A stretch of DNA of 64,000 bases from Leptolinea sp964420995 (GTDB taxonomy: Bacteria; Chloroflexota; Anaerolineae; Anaerolineales; Anaerolineaceae), in the NCBI GenBank assembly GCA_964420995.1, contig CAYQUX010000010.1:78766-142765 (forward strand), given 5' to 3'. The position numbers and the translations under genes were made by a program. Shown here one piece after another: positions 52,111 to 60,289 of the stretch. Position 1 is the stretch's first letter, and every line of letters starts with the position of its first letter. The notes under the pieces are model-generated. The model was given only the letters and a program-made list of their open reading frames with translations, ran no database searches and was not told the origin of the DNA.

Positions 52111-52797
52111 ATGTCTTTACCGATTCCAGCCATCATTGACTTCCCTCTCAGAGGCGAGTGGATCACCCCTAACACACCGGGAACGAAGATACCCAGCCAC
52201 GGGACGGACGCGTTCGCCGAGACATACGCCATAGACTTTGTCGGTGTGGAATCAGGCAGCCGGAGTACGCAGTTTTACCGGTCGCATCCTCTCCGTTACC
52301 TGCTTTTGGGTGTGTCTCTGCGGGAATGTTACGGCTGGGACCGGCCGATCTTCGCGGCATCTTCCGGCACGGTGATCCGCGCGGAAGACGGCTGGCCGGA
52401 ACGCGACCCGGTCAACCTGTTCAGGGATTTTGCCAACATGACGCGAAATGCCCGTGATTTCAGTTCCGGTAAGTCAGCGGATGTACGCCCGCTTACAGGG
52501 AATTACATCATCATTGAGGGTGAGGCTGGATTTTTCGTTTACGCCCACGCGCGGAACGGCTCAATCCGCGTGACACCGGGGGAGAAAGTCACTGCCGGGC
52601 AGGTCCTGGCCAACGTGGGGCATTCCGGCAATTCGACCGCCCCGCACCTGCATTTCCAGTTGATGGACAGCGCCGACCCGTGGACCGCGAAGGGACTGCC
52701 CTGCTGTTTCCACGAGTATGAAGTTTTACAAGACAGCGTGTGGCACACTGTGGAAAATGGCATCCCCAAAGCCACGGATCGAATCCGCAAGCAATGA
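52111..52797 (+). CDS. M23-family (LytM-like) peptidase domain protein
   Basis: The 228-residue protein has the LytM zinc motifs: HGTDAFAETYAIDF (His/Asp) and PHLHFQL, with the glycine-rich GNYIIIEGEAGFFVYAHARNGSI between. No signal peptide is seen, unlike most cell-wall M23 peptidases. AAGGAGA precedes the ATG. It stands alone. Catalysis on peptidoglycan peptides is expected but the cytoplasmic-looking N-terminus is odd. Confidence 0.83.
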   Translation: MSLPIPAIIDFPLRGEWITPNTPGTKIPSHGTDAFAETYAIDFVGVESGSRSTQFYRSHPLRYLLLGVSLRECYGWDRPIFAASSGTVIRAEDGWPERDPVNLFRDFANMTRNARDFSSGKSADVRPLTGNYIIIEGEAGFFVYAHARNGSIRVTPGEKVTAGQVLANVGHSGNSTAPHLHFQLMDSADPWTAKGLPCCFHEYEVLQDSVWHTVENGIPKATDRIRKQ

Positions 52798-52980
52798 TGA
52801 ACCAATGAAAGAGCATGTGTTGGTATAACTGATTGGCAATAAGGAAAACCGGTGGGTAGGCACGAGAGTGAAAAATGTCCCCTCGGGTTCTTTCGCCTGC
52901 AATTAATTGGCGCGACTATTTTTATATCTGCTAGAAGTGTAGTCTAAAATGAATAACATTTTGCCAGTACATCTGTAGGA

Positions 52981-53697
52981 TTATTCGTCGGTATTACCTG
53001 TAGTTTCACCAGTGATCGGCCCTCCAGTGGTATCGCCACCTTCTCCTCCCTTGTCCTCTTCAGATGTCGAAACAGACGTAGCTATCGGTTCTAACGGGGT
53101 TGGGATGAAAATTTCCCCATAATAATATGTAGAGCCATTGGTGATTATAACCACCTTGATCGCATCTTTAGGTCTCCAAAGACCGATTAGAAAGATACGC
53201 CCGGGTCGATTGGAATCATACAATCCATACTCAAAGTCAGAGATATCAACGCCATTGACCGATACATTCACCATGAAAGGAGTCAGTATCTTTGCCGGCG
53301 AATCAAACGAAAGCATAATTTTTTTGCCGACTCTTGCCGCATTATAAAACGACAGCGGTATGGGTGTTACCGTAATGGTTGACACCACTTCTGTTTCGGT
53401 AATGGCAAATGTCTTTGGAATTTCGGACAACGTTGGAATATTAGGTGTAAGTGTAGGCAATGGTGTGGCTGTTGGCTCGGTAGTAGGGCTTATCGGAAGA
53501 ACCTCGGATTCGGGTGCTTCGTGAGACCGGATGGATGATGAAGAAATTCTAAAAACACAGCCCGCTAGCAGTAACGAGGTTAAAACTACAGGGATGATGA
53601 GTGCTGGCACCGAACTGAAAAAAGTCAGAACCGGATTGCAGCCTGTCAAGATTAGGAAAAGAATGGGTAATAGCAGAAATTGTCTTCGTTTTCGCAT
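52981..53697 (-). CDS. Secreted lipoprotein-like protein with Gly/Thr-rich C-tail
   Basis: The 238-residue product has two lipobox-like sites, LTGC (residues 17-20) and LAGC (44-47), separated by a hydrophobic stretch. A Thr/Pro linker follows, then a beta-rich domain of about 110 residues, a second linker and a Gly/Thr/Glu tail (GGEGGDTTGGPITGETTG). It diverges from a radical SAM gene with only 58 bp between starts. A remnant with a similar tail lies beyond that gene. Function unknown; it may be a substrate of the radical SAM enzyme. Confidence 0.7.
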   Translation of the reverse strand: MRKRRQFLLLPILFLILTGCNPVLTFFSSVPALIIPVVLTSLLLAGCVFRISSSSIRSHEAPESEVLPISPTTEPTATPLPTLTPNIPTLSEIPKTFAITETEVVSTITVTPIPLSFYNAARVGKKIMLSFDSPAKILTPFMVNVSVNGVDISDFEYGLYDSNRPGRIFLIGLWRPKDAIKVVIITNGSTYYYGEIFIPTPLEPIATSVSTSEEDKGGEGGDTTGGPITGETTGNTDE

Positions 53698-53755
53698 GTC
53701 CCGCTCTCTATATAAAATTATAATAACATTTTAGAAATCAATAAACTAGTTCTAG

Positions 53756-54682
53756 ATGTACAGAAAAGTCCTGATGAACCTGAATGTTTTAACTACTTAT
53801 AATTGCAATTTGGCCTGCAAACACTGTCTATTTTCAAGCCTTGAAAAAGATGATCTGGATGTTCAGTCATTTGATAAAGCTCTTAAAATATTGCTTCCTT
53901 ATGGCTTAAAGCGGGTCACACTTACCGGCGGAGAACCAAAGATGAATCCAGCCCTGGCAGAGATGGTGAGGTTGACTTCCAGTCACAACCTGGACTATGG
54001 AATCATCTCCAATGCTTATGAATATATGGCTTATTTTCCAATTATCCAACAGGATCGGGCACACTTCAGGGGTTTTCATTTCAGTTTGGATGGAATTGAA
54101 GAAATCCATGATGATATCCGAACCACTGGCAGCTTTAAACAAGTGTTGGAAGCTGTGCGATTTTATAACCTTATCGGAGTGAATGTCATAATCAATCACG
54201 TCCTGAATGGATTAAGTTACGAATCGTTTGAATCCTTTTTGGAACTTTGCAAGGAAAACGGCATGACTCAAATTAAGCTGGGTGGTATTCTGGATTCTGG
54301 GGTAAATAAGAACCTACTGCTATCTACTTCACAACGAGTGGATATTTTTGGCAGGATACCCACGTTGAGAAAAAAATACGGTCTGCGCATTGATATTTCC
54401 AATTCACTATACAACGATTCCCAATTGGATTTTTGCCCGGTGATCACGCAGACCAATTTCACATTCAACCCGAAGGGAGAATTTTTATTTTGTTGTGATA
54501 TTCCGGGGGTGAAAGCCAGACTTGGAGATGTTTCCGAAGATGGCAAGCATTTGATAAAAAAACGACTTGATTTTTCGCACCAAATTCGATTGGATCGGTT
54601 AGAGAAAACTACCTCCAATTCGTTATGTGAAAGAGATCAATATTGCGCTTATTGCCATTGCTATTTCAAGATGAATGGATAG
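53756..54682 (+). CDS. Radical SAM protein with C-terminal cysteine cluster
   Basis: The 308-residue protein has the [4Fe-4S]-SAM motif CNLACKHC (residues 18-25), the GGEPK motif after it and a TIM-barrel core. The C-terminal part carries FCPV, FCCDIPG and CERDQYCAYCHC, a SPASM/Twitch-like cluster site. Such enzymes often modify ribosomally made peptides or proteins. ATG 53756 and ATG 53774 are possible starts; neither has a clear ribosome site. It is divergent from the Gly/Thr-tailed lipoprotein gene. Confidence 0.82.
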   Translation: MYRKVLMNLNVLTTYNCNLACKHCLFSSLEKDDLDVQSFDKALKILLPYGLKRVTLTGGEPKMNPALAEMVRLTSSHNLDYGIISNAYEYMAYFPIIQQDRAHFRGFHFSLDGIEEIHDDIRTTGSFKQVLEAVRFYNLIGVNVIINHVLNGLSYESFESFLELCKENGMTQIKLGGILDSGVNKNLLLSTSQRVDIFGRIPTLRKKYGLRIDISNSLYNDSQLDFCPVITQTNFTFNPKGEFLFCCDIPGVKARLGDVSEDGKHLIKKRLDFSHQIRLDRLEKTTSNSLCERDQYCAYCHCYFKMNG

Positions 54683-54751
54683 GTTTTTCCAAGAACGCCC
54701 CCGGAGCGGTTAATGATCTCCTAACCAACTTAATGTTAAATATTGTTCTTT

Positions 54752-54880
54752 TTAATCATCACCAATAACTGAACCGATAGTAGATCCTCCTGAAATTGCA
54801 CCGCCGTTGGCATTTCCATCCCCAATATTCCCCTCCGGGTCAACAGTGGGTATAGGTACGGAAGTTTGCGGAACAGCGCA
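54752..54880 (-). pseudogene. Remnant of a Gly-rich C-terminal tail
   Basis: A minus-strand frame of 42 sense codons without any start codon follows a TGA at 54881-54883. It has a Thr/Pro stretch (TSVPIPTVDPEG) and ends NGGAISGGSTIGSVIGDD before TAA. This resembles the end of the lipoprotein at 52981-53697 (TGGPITGETTG). It looks like the surviving 3' end of a paralogue. Confidence 0.45.
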
Positions 54881-54900
54881 TCACAACTTTATTCACCACG

Positions 54901-55047
54901 TCCCTTTTCCATAAGTGGTTTTTCCTATGCCTGTCCCCTATCAACATAATAATTCTTAACATGTTTAGCCATTATTCTCCCTGTCCCTTTTCTATTAGCG
55001 GTTATTCCAATGCTCGCCCCCAATCAATAGTGTGATTCTTTACATAT
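54901..55047 (+). repeat. Degenerate direct repeat, two copies with an 83-bp period
   Basis: TCCCTTTTCCATAAGTGG (54901) and TCCCTTTTCTATTAGCGG (54984) begin two related stretches of about 64 bp. Both continue through TTCC-ATGC, a C-rich tract, ATCAA and ATTCTT-ACAT. The rest of the 54683-55162 gap holds the tail remnant and the nagA terminator. Confidence 0.6.
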
Positions 55048-55108
55048 ATATTATGGTCAAAAGTAAAATCCAACCAATCCCGAATCATACACCTGCTTTT
55101 TCCAGCAT

Positions 55109-55147
55109 AAAAACGACTTCTTCCATTCACCGGAAGAAGTCGTTTTT
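55109..55147. terminator. Intrinsic terminator after nagA
   Basis: AAAAACGACTTCTTCC (55109-55124) and GGAAGAAGTCGTTTTT (55132-55147) form a perfect 16-bp stem that ends in T on both strands. Confidence 0.9.
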
Positions 55148-55162
55148 ATTTGTTTTCAAACT

Positions 55163-56338
55163 CTATATCTCAAAAACCACTATGCCGTTGGCAACCGTCA
55201 TGTGCACAACCAGCTCCTCGTCCAGCAGCACCAGGTCGGCATCCTTTCCAACCTCAATGCTCCCCTTCTGTGCCGACACGCCGATATTACGGGCAGGGTT
55301 CAGGCTGGTCATCGGCCAGGCTTCGCCGAGGGATAATCCGCTGGCAGCCATGGCATTCTTGAGGGCGCGTTCCATGGTCAAAATACTGCCGGCGATCGTG
55401 CCATCCGGCAGGCGGGCGATCCCATTCTTAATGGTGATGGTTCGGTTGTCAATGGGGTATTCGCCTTCCGGCATGCCGGTGCCGCGCGTGCAATCCGTGA
55501 CCAGGATGACCCCGGCGGGAGTTTTCGCCCGGATTAATATCTTTTGCGCCGCGGGATGCACATGGATGTTATCGCAGATCAATTCACAAAGGATCTCGGG
55601 CGAGGTCATCACGCCGCCCACCGTTCCCGGCTCACGATGCCCCAAACCTACCATGGCATTATAGGTATGCGTGTCGTGGGTGACACCCATTTGCACGGCT
55701 TTTTTAACCTCTTCATACGTGGCGGCCGTGTGCCCCAGCGAAACAGTAATGCCGCGGCGCACGCATTCGGCGATCAGCCACTCGTTTTCCAGGAATTCGG
55801 GCGCCACGGTGATCAGGCGCACAATGCCGCTGTCAAGGAATTTCATCGCCTCGTTGCGGTCAGCCGGGCGTACCAGCTTGACATCCTGGGCGCCGCTATG
55901 TTTGGGGTTCAAATACGGGCCTTCCAGGTGCACACCCAGAATGGTGGCGCCGTTGGCAACCGGTCCCATTATGCCGGAGACGGTATTGATAACCCGATCT
56001 ATCGCCTCGCCGGTAGCCGCCCAGGTCGTCGGTAGAAATGCGGTTACCCCGTGCTGCGCGTAAAACTGCGCCATGGTTTTCATACCGTCCACAGAGGCAT
56101 CCATGGCTTCATGCCCCATAGAGCCGTGGGTATGCACATCGATGAAACCAGGCAGTATGGTTCGCCCGCCCGCGTCGATCCTGCGGGTCAGGGACTCCTG
56201 GGGGAACTCGGGCGGAGTCCCCGCGCCGATCAGGCTGATTTTTTCATCTTTCAAAAGCAGCCAGCCGGGTGACCAGTCACGCGCTGGACCATATATATGC
56301 GCGTTATGGATGAGGATTTGGGTTGAAGTTGTACTCAT
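55163..56338 (-). CDS. nagA: N-acetylglucosamine-6-phosphate deacetylase
   Basis: The 391-residue amidohydrolase has GFIDVHTHGSMGHEAMD, the metal/substrate residues GVHLEGPYLNPKHSGAQD and SLGHTAATYEEV, the catalytic Asp in LVTDCTRGTGM and the closing NPARNIGV. It removes acetate from GlcNAc-6-phosphate (or a related N-acetyl sugar phosphate). AAGGAA precedes the ATG by 8 bases. It is the last gene of the amino-sugar operon. Confidence 0.93.
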   Translation of the reverse strand: MSTTSTQILIHNAHIYGPARDWSPGWLLLKDEKISLIGAGTPPEFPQESLTRRIDAGGRTILPGFIDVHTHGSMGHEAMDASVDGMKTMAQFYAQHGVTAFLPTTWAATGEAIDRVINTVSGIMGPVANGATILGVHLEGPYLNPKHSGAQDVKLVRPADRNEAMKFLDSGIVRLITVAPEFLENEWLIAECVRRGITVSLGHTAATYEEVKKAVQMGVTHDTHTYNAMVGLGHREPGTVGGVMTSPEILCELICDNIHVHPAAQKILIRAKTPAGVILVTDCTRGTGMPEGEYPIDNRTITIKNGIARLPDGTIAGSILTMERALKNAMAASGLSLGEAWPMTSLNPARNIGVSAQKGSIEVGKDADLVLLDEELVVHMTVANGIVVFEI

Positions 56339-56344
56339 GATTCT

Positions 56345-57346
56345 TTATTCCTTTAATATAACGGGTTGTCCCGTTCCAATGGATTCATACGCAGCCAGGG
56401 CGATCTCAATCGCGCGGTACCCGTCAAGACCGGTGACACTCGGTTCGCGGTTCTGGCGGATGGCGGCAACGAATTCCTGTATCATACCAAAATTGGGGTC
56501 CGATCCCCAGAAGCTCCAGACGGGATGCGGGGAATCTTTGTGGAACACGTTCAAATTCTGCTTGAAGGCATCCACGATCACAGCGCCGCGTTCGGTGACC
56601 ATTTCGAAGGTCAGCCCGCCCCAGGTGGGCCAGTTCATCGGCCGGCACCAACTGCAGTCGATGGTGGCAAAGATCCCGTTGGCAAATGTGATGCTGATCA
56701 ATCCGCCGGTTTCAATATCAGCGGGCACGTCATTTTTATAGAAGATCTGGTTGGCACAGGCATACACCTCAACCGCTTCGCTCTTCAGGTACCAACGCAT
56801 GATATCGGCCATGTGGACAGTGTGGTCCATGATCGCACCGCCGCCGGCCAGTTTTTTATCCACAAACCAGTCGCGGTACTTTTTGGGCAGTTCACCCTGG
56901 TTGGTGCTGTTAAAACAGAACACGTTCCCAAAATCGCCGGCATCCAGTTTGCTCTTGACTTCCATCACCGGCGGGCTGAAACGCATCGGGAAGGCGGTCA
57001 TCAGGATGATGCCGGCCTTCTGGCAGGTTTCCAGCATGGCTTTGCCATCTTCGAGCGTGGTGGCGATGGGTTTCTCACATAAGACATTGATTTTATACGA
57101 CGCGGCGGCTTCCACCAGGGAGCGGTGCTGGTTATTTTCCGAGGTTACAATCACTCCGTCCGGTCTGGCCCGCAGCAGGTCTTCATAACTTTTAAAAAAT
57201 GGGACGTCAGCGCTGCCGGCAAAATGGCTGGCGCGGGCCGTGTCCTGATCGGCGATACCCATCACCTCAACACCGGGCATCTGTTTCAAACTACGGATGT
57301 AGCCTTCGGCATGATGATGCGCGAAACTCAGTATCCCGATTTTCAT
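56345..57346 (-). CDS. Gfo/Idh/MocA-family oxidoreductase
   Basis: The 333-residue protein has an N-terminal Rossmann fold (KIGILSFAHHHAEGY, an unusual His-rich loop), the NVLCEKPIAT motif with catalytic-type Lys, and the C-terminal substrate domain with GGGAIMDHTVHMADIMRW. It oxidises or reduces a sugar or sugar derivative with NAD(P). Its start overlaps the preceding oxidoreductase gene by 4 bases, so the two are probably used together. Confidence 0.9.
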   Translation of the reverse strand: MKIGILSFAHHHAEGYIRSLKQMPGVEVMGIADQDTARASHFAGSADVPFFKSYEDLLRARPDGVIVTSENNQHRSLVEAAASYKINVLCEKPIATTLEDGKAMLETCQKAGIILMTAFPMRFSPPVMEVKSKLDAGDFGNVFCFNSTNQGELPKKYRDWFVDKKLAGGGAIMDHTVHMADIMRWYLKSEAVEVYACANQIFYKNDVPADIETGGLISITFANGIFATIDCSWCRPMNWPTWGGLTFEMVTERGAVIVDAFKQNLNVFHKDSPHPVWSFWGSDPNFGMIQEFVAAIRQNREPSVTGLDGYRAIEIALAAYESIGTGQPVILKE

Positions 57347-58350
57347 TGTTGCGCCTCCGATAAAGGTGACAACGTCACAGCTTTGTCTGTCCGTACAGAT
57401 TCCATGGCAGCGATGACGATCTGGACTGCCGCCAATCCGTCTTCCGCGCTGACCCGCACCGGGCGTTTGTCGGTCAGGGCTGCATAGAACTCTCGTATCT
57501 GAGTGGTATACGGGCTTTCGCTGACCGGGCTTGAAGGCAGCCCCACATCCGGTGAACCGCTGTCAGGCTTCTGGATCAGATAGCGGATGGGAGAAGTGGC
57601 GTCCGAATCGAATCCGATCATGCCTCCCTCCCCTGAAATCTCAAAACCGGTGCGGAAGGTTGGCGGCGGATACGCCCAGGCGCCGGACACATGGGTCAGC
57701 GCGCCGTTGCGGTGTTTTAAGATCACCAGACCAAAATCCACGGGTGCGCCTATAAAATTTTTCGATACCTTCTGTGCAAATACACTTTCGACGTCTCCGG
57801 CGATCCAGCGCGCGTAATCAAAATCATGCACCATGAGGTCCATCAAAATGCCGCCGGATTTACTCTCATCCAGGAACCAGTTGCCCACTGCTTTCTTGGG
57901 CCGGTAACTACCCCGGCTCAAGCGGATGACACCGACTTTGCCTATCTGACCGCTATCTACAGCCTGTTTGGCCAGGGAATATTCAGGGAAGAAGCGCACC
58001 ACATGAGCCACAAACAGGTTGACTCCCGCCTTTTTACAGGCGGCGATCATCTTCTGGCCTTCTTCAACGCTCAAGGCCAGCGGCTTCTCACAGATGATCT
58101 GCTTTCCGGCTGCGGCGGCTTTGATCACCATGTCGCAATGCAGATGAGTCGGTGTGCATATGTCTACAACATCCACATCATTCATCATGGCAGCATAGTC
58201 TGTATAGACTTTTACGCCATACTTTTCTGCCAGCCCCCTGGCTTCTTCGGGCGTTTCCGCCAGAAATCCAGCGATCTCCGCGTCGGTCTCGCTCCAGGCG
58301 GTGGCATGGGTCGACCCCATAAAACCGGTACCTGCAATTCCAATTTTCAT
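57343..58350 (-). CDS. Gfo/Idh/MocA-family oxidoreductase
   Basis: The 335-residue protein has a classic dinucleotide loop GIAGTGFMGSTHA, the KQIICEKPLALSVEEG motif and GGILMDLMVHDFDYARW in the substrate domain. It lies between the permease genes and a second oxidoreductase. Pairs of such enzymes can carry out net redox-neutral epimerisation or NAD-dependent glycoside opening. That role here is inferred. Confidence 0.9.
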   Translation of the reverse strand: MKIGIAGTGFMGSTHATAWSETDAEIAGFLAETPEEARGLAEKYGVKVYTDYAAMMNDVDVVDICTPTHLHCDMVIKAAAAGKQIICEKPLALSVEEGQKMIAACKKAGVNLFVAHVVRFFPEYSLAKQAVDSGQIGKVGVIRLSRGSYRPKKAVGNWFLDESKSGGILMDLMVHDFDYARWIAGDVESVFAQKVSKNFIGAPVDFGLVILKHRNGALTHVSGAWAYPPPTFRTGFEISGEGGMIGFDSDATSPIRYLIQKPDSGSPDVGLPSSPVSESPYTTQIREFYAALTDKRPVRVSAEDGLAAVQIVIAAMESVRTDKAVTLSPLSEAQQ

Positions 58351-58408
58351 AGGTTTATCCTTTGTAGGATCAATAAGAACTTCAGGATTTATCCAACCGA
58401 CGATGGTC

Positions 58409-59263
58409 TTATTTCAGGGCGCCGGCGGTGACAGAACTGATCATCTGTTTTGAGAACAGGATATAAATGAGCAGAATGGGCACCATGGCGAGGGTCAGCG
58501 AAGAGAGTACCGCGTTCCAGTCGCTGACGTACTGCCCCAGGAATTGCTGCACACCCAGTGTGATGGTGGCTGTCTTGGAACTGGGAGCCACGATCAGCGG
58601 GAACCAAAGGTCATTCCAGATAGGGATCATCGTGAAAATGCCGATCGCGCCAAGTGCCGGGCGGACCAACGGGAGAACCAGCCAGTAAATATGGTATTCG
58701 CTGGCGCCGTCAATGCGCGCGGCGGCTTTCAACTCCCCGGGTACCTGGCGCATGAACTGCGTCAGAATGAAAACGGTCATGGGTAAAGCCTGGGCAATAT
58801 AGATCAGGATGAGTCCGGCGAGGGTGTTCACCAGGTTCAATGACACCATAAGGCGCAAAATGCTGACCGTACCCAGACGGATCGGGATCATGATCCCAAA
58901 TGAGAGATACAAACCAAGCAGTGCGTTGCCTTTGAAGTCATATTCCGAAAGGGCAAATGCCGCCATGGAGCCGATCAACAGGGCGAAGATCAAAGATAGG
59001 CCGGTCACCAGGAAGCTGTTGAGGAAATAAATTCCAAAATTGGCACGTGAAAAAACCGTATCATAACCGATCAGGCTGAATGTCTCTGCCGTGGGCGGCA
59101 TGAATGGGTAACGGAATATCGCATCCCGTGTTTTGAAGGAATTGATGATGATCATAAAGATCGGGAAGAGCGCCACGAGGGTATACAGGAACAGGATCAC
59201 CTGTGGGGCAACAGCGTCGAGTGATAGTCTGGACCAAAAACTGGAAGTGCCTTTTCTATTCAT
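58409..59263 (-). CDS. Carbohydrate ABC transporter permease (MalG type)
   Basis: The 284-residue six-helix subunit has the EAA loop ELKAAARIDGASEYHIYWLVLP. It partners the permease encoded 12 bases upstream. No ATPase gene is present in this operon, so it must borrow one. Confidence 0.91.
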   Translation of the reverse strand: MNRKGTSSFWSRLSLDAVAPQVILFLYTLVALFPIFMIIINSFKTRDAIFRYPFMPPTAETFSLIGYDTVFSRANFGIYFLNSFLVTGLSLIFALLIGSMAAFALSEYDFKGNALLGLYLSFGIMIPIRLGTVSILRLMVSLNLVNTLAGLILIYIAQALPMTVFILTQFMRQVPGELKAAARIDGASEYHIYWLVLPLVRPALGAIGIFTMIPIWNDLWFPLIVAPSSKTATITLGVQQFLGQYVSDWNAVLSSLTLAMVPILLIYILFSKQMISSVTAGALK

Positions 59264-59275
59264 TGGTCTGTTGCC

Positions 59276-60202
59276 TCACAATTCGTAGGAAGTTACCCGG
59301 CGCTGCCACAGGAAGGTATAGAGCAGAACACCGGTCAGGATGATCAGAAACATCATGGTGGCCACGGTGGCTCCCATGGTGGGGTTTCCCAGTTGAAGTT
59401 GTTGCCCAAAGAAAGTGCGGTAGAACAGGGTGCCCATAATATCCGTTGAGAAGTTGGGGCCTGCCAGCGCGCCTTTCATTGTGTAGATCAGATCGAACGC
59501 ATTGAAATTGCCTACAAAGGTCAGAATGCTTACCACGCCCACAGTCGGCAGGATAAGCGGGAATTTGATATGCCAGAAAGTCTGCCAGCCGCTGGCGCCG
59601 TCAACCCGTGCGGCTTCGATCAACTCATCGGGAATGGCGATCAATGCGGTATAGAACAGGATCATCGGGATGCCGATGAATTGCCAGACGGAGATCAATG
59701 AGACGGTGGTTAATGCGGATCTTTCAAGTCCCAACCAGGGACCATATAATGCGCCCAATCCAACCGCTTTCATCATGCCGGAGGTTACCCCCCATAATGG
59801 GTTAAGGATCAGGTTCCAGATAAAACCAATGATGACCACGGAGAGCACGGTTGGCAGAAAGAGGACTGTGCGGTAAAACTTCTTCCCAAAGCCCTTTGTT
59901 ACCAGTAGTGAAGCCAAAAGTAGACCCAGAGGGTTCTGCACGATCATATTGATAATGAAGAAGACCACGTTGTTTTTTAAGGCGCCCCAAAAACGGACGG
60001 AATATATGGAATCTGTGATCAATCTGACGAAATTGTCAAACCCGACGAAGAATTCCTGCCCGGTTTCTGTCGATGCATAAAAACTTAATCGGATCGAGTC
60101 AATCAGCGGGAAAACCATAAAAACGGAATAGATGATGACGGCTGGAGCGAGAAAAACAAAAATATGGTAAGGAAAAGGCTTATGGTAGGGTTTTTGATCC
60201 AT
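59276..60202 (-). CDS. Carbohydrate ABC transporter permease (MalF type)
   Basis: The 308-residue permease has six helices and the EAA loop ELIEAARVDGASGWQTFWHIKFPLI. ATG 60202 (MDQKPYHKPF) is chosen because the longer frame to 60274 runs through an intercistronic hairpin. An operator-like sequence lies at 60216-60227, just upstream of the start. Confidence 0.91.
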   Translation of the reverse strand: MDQKPYHKPFPYHIFVFLAPAVIIYSVFMVFPLIDSIRLSFYASTETGQEFFVGFDNFVRLITDSIYSVRFWGALKNNVVFFIINMIVQNPLGLLLASLLVTKGFGKKFYRTVLFLPTVLSVVIIGFIWNLILNPLWGVTSGMMKAVGLGALYGPWLGLERSALTTVSLISVWQFIGIPMILFYTALIAIPDELIEAARVDGASGWQTFWHIKFPLILPTVGVVSILTFVGNFNAFDLIYTMKGALAGPNFSTDIMGTLFYRTFFGQQLQLGNPTMGATVATMMFLIILTGVLLYTFLWQRRVTSYEL

Positions 60203-60234
60203 AGTCTTCTTGCCTCTATTCGTACATAAAATTT

Positions 60235-60267
60235 GGTTCTTTCCGGCACATAGCGCCGGAAAGAACC
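60235..60267 (-). other. Stable intercistronic hairpin between binding protein and permease
   Basis: GGTTCTTTCCGGC (60235-60247) and GCCGGAAAGAACC (60255-60267) form a perfect 13-bp stem with a 7-base loop. No T-run follows, matching the position and type of the hairpin at 32802-32839 in the other sugar ABC operon. Confidence 0.65.
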
Positions 60268-60289
60268 ATTGCATTGCAGGCTTACAGTT

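Noticed and set aside
55032..55664. 210-codon plus-strand frame across the terminator and nagA
   Set aside because: It runs through a strong terminator hairpin and antisense to nagA; composition is a shadow of that gene.
56366..57082. 238-codon plus-strand frame
   Set aside because: Antisense to the Gfo/Idh gene at 56345-57346, no domain seen.
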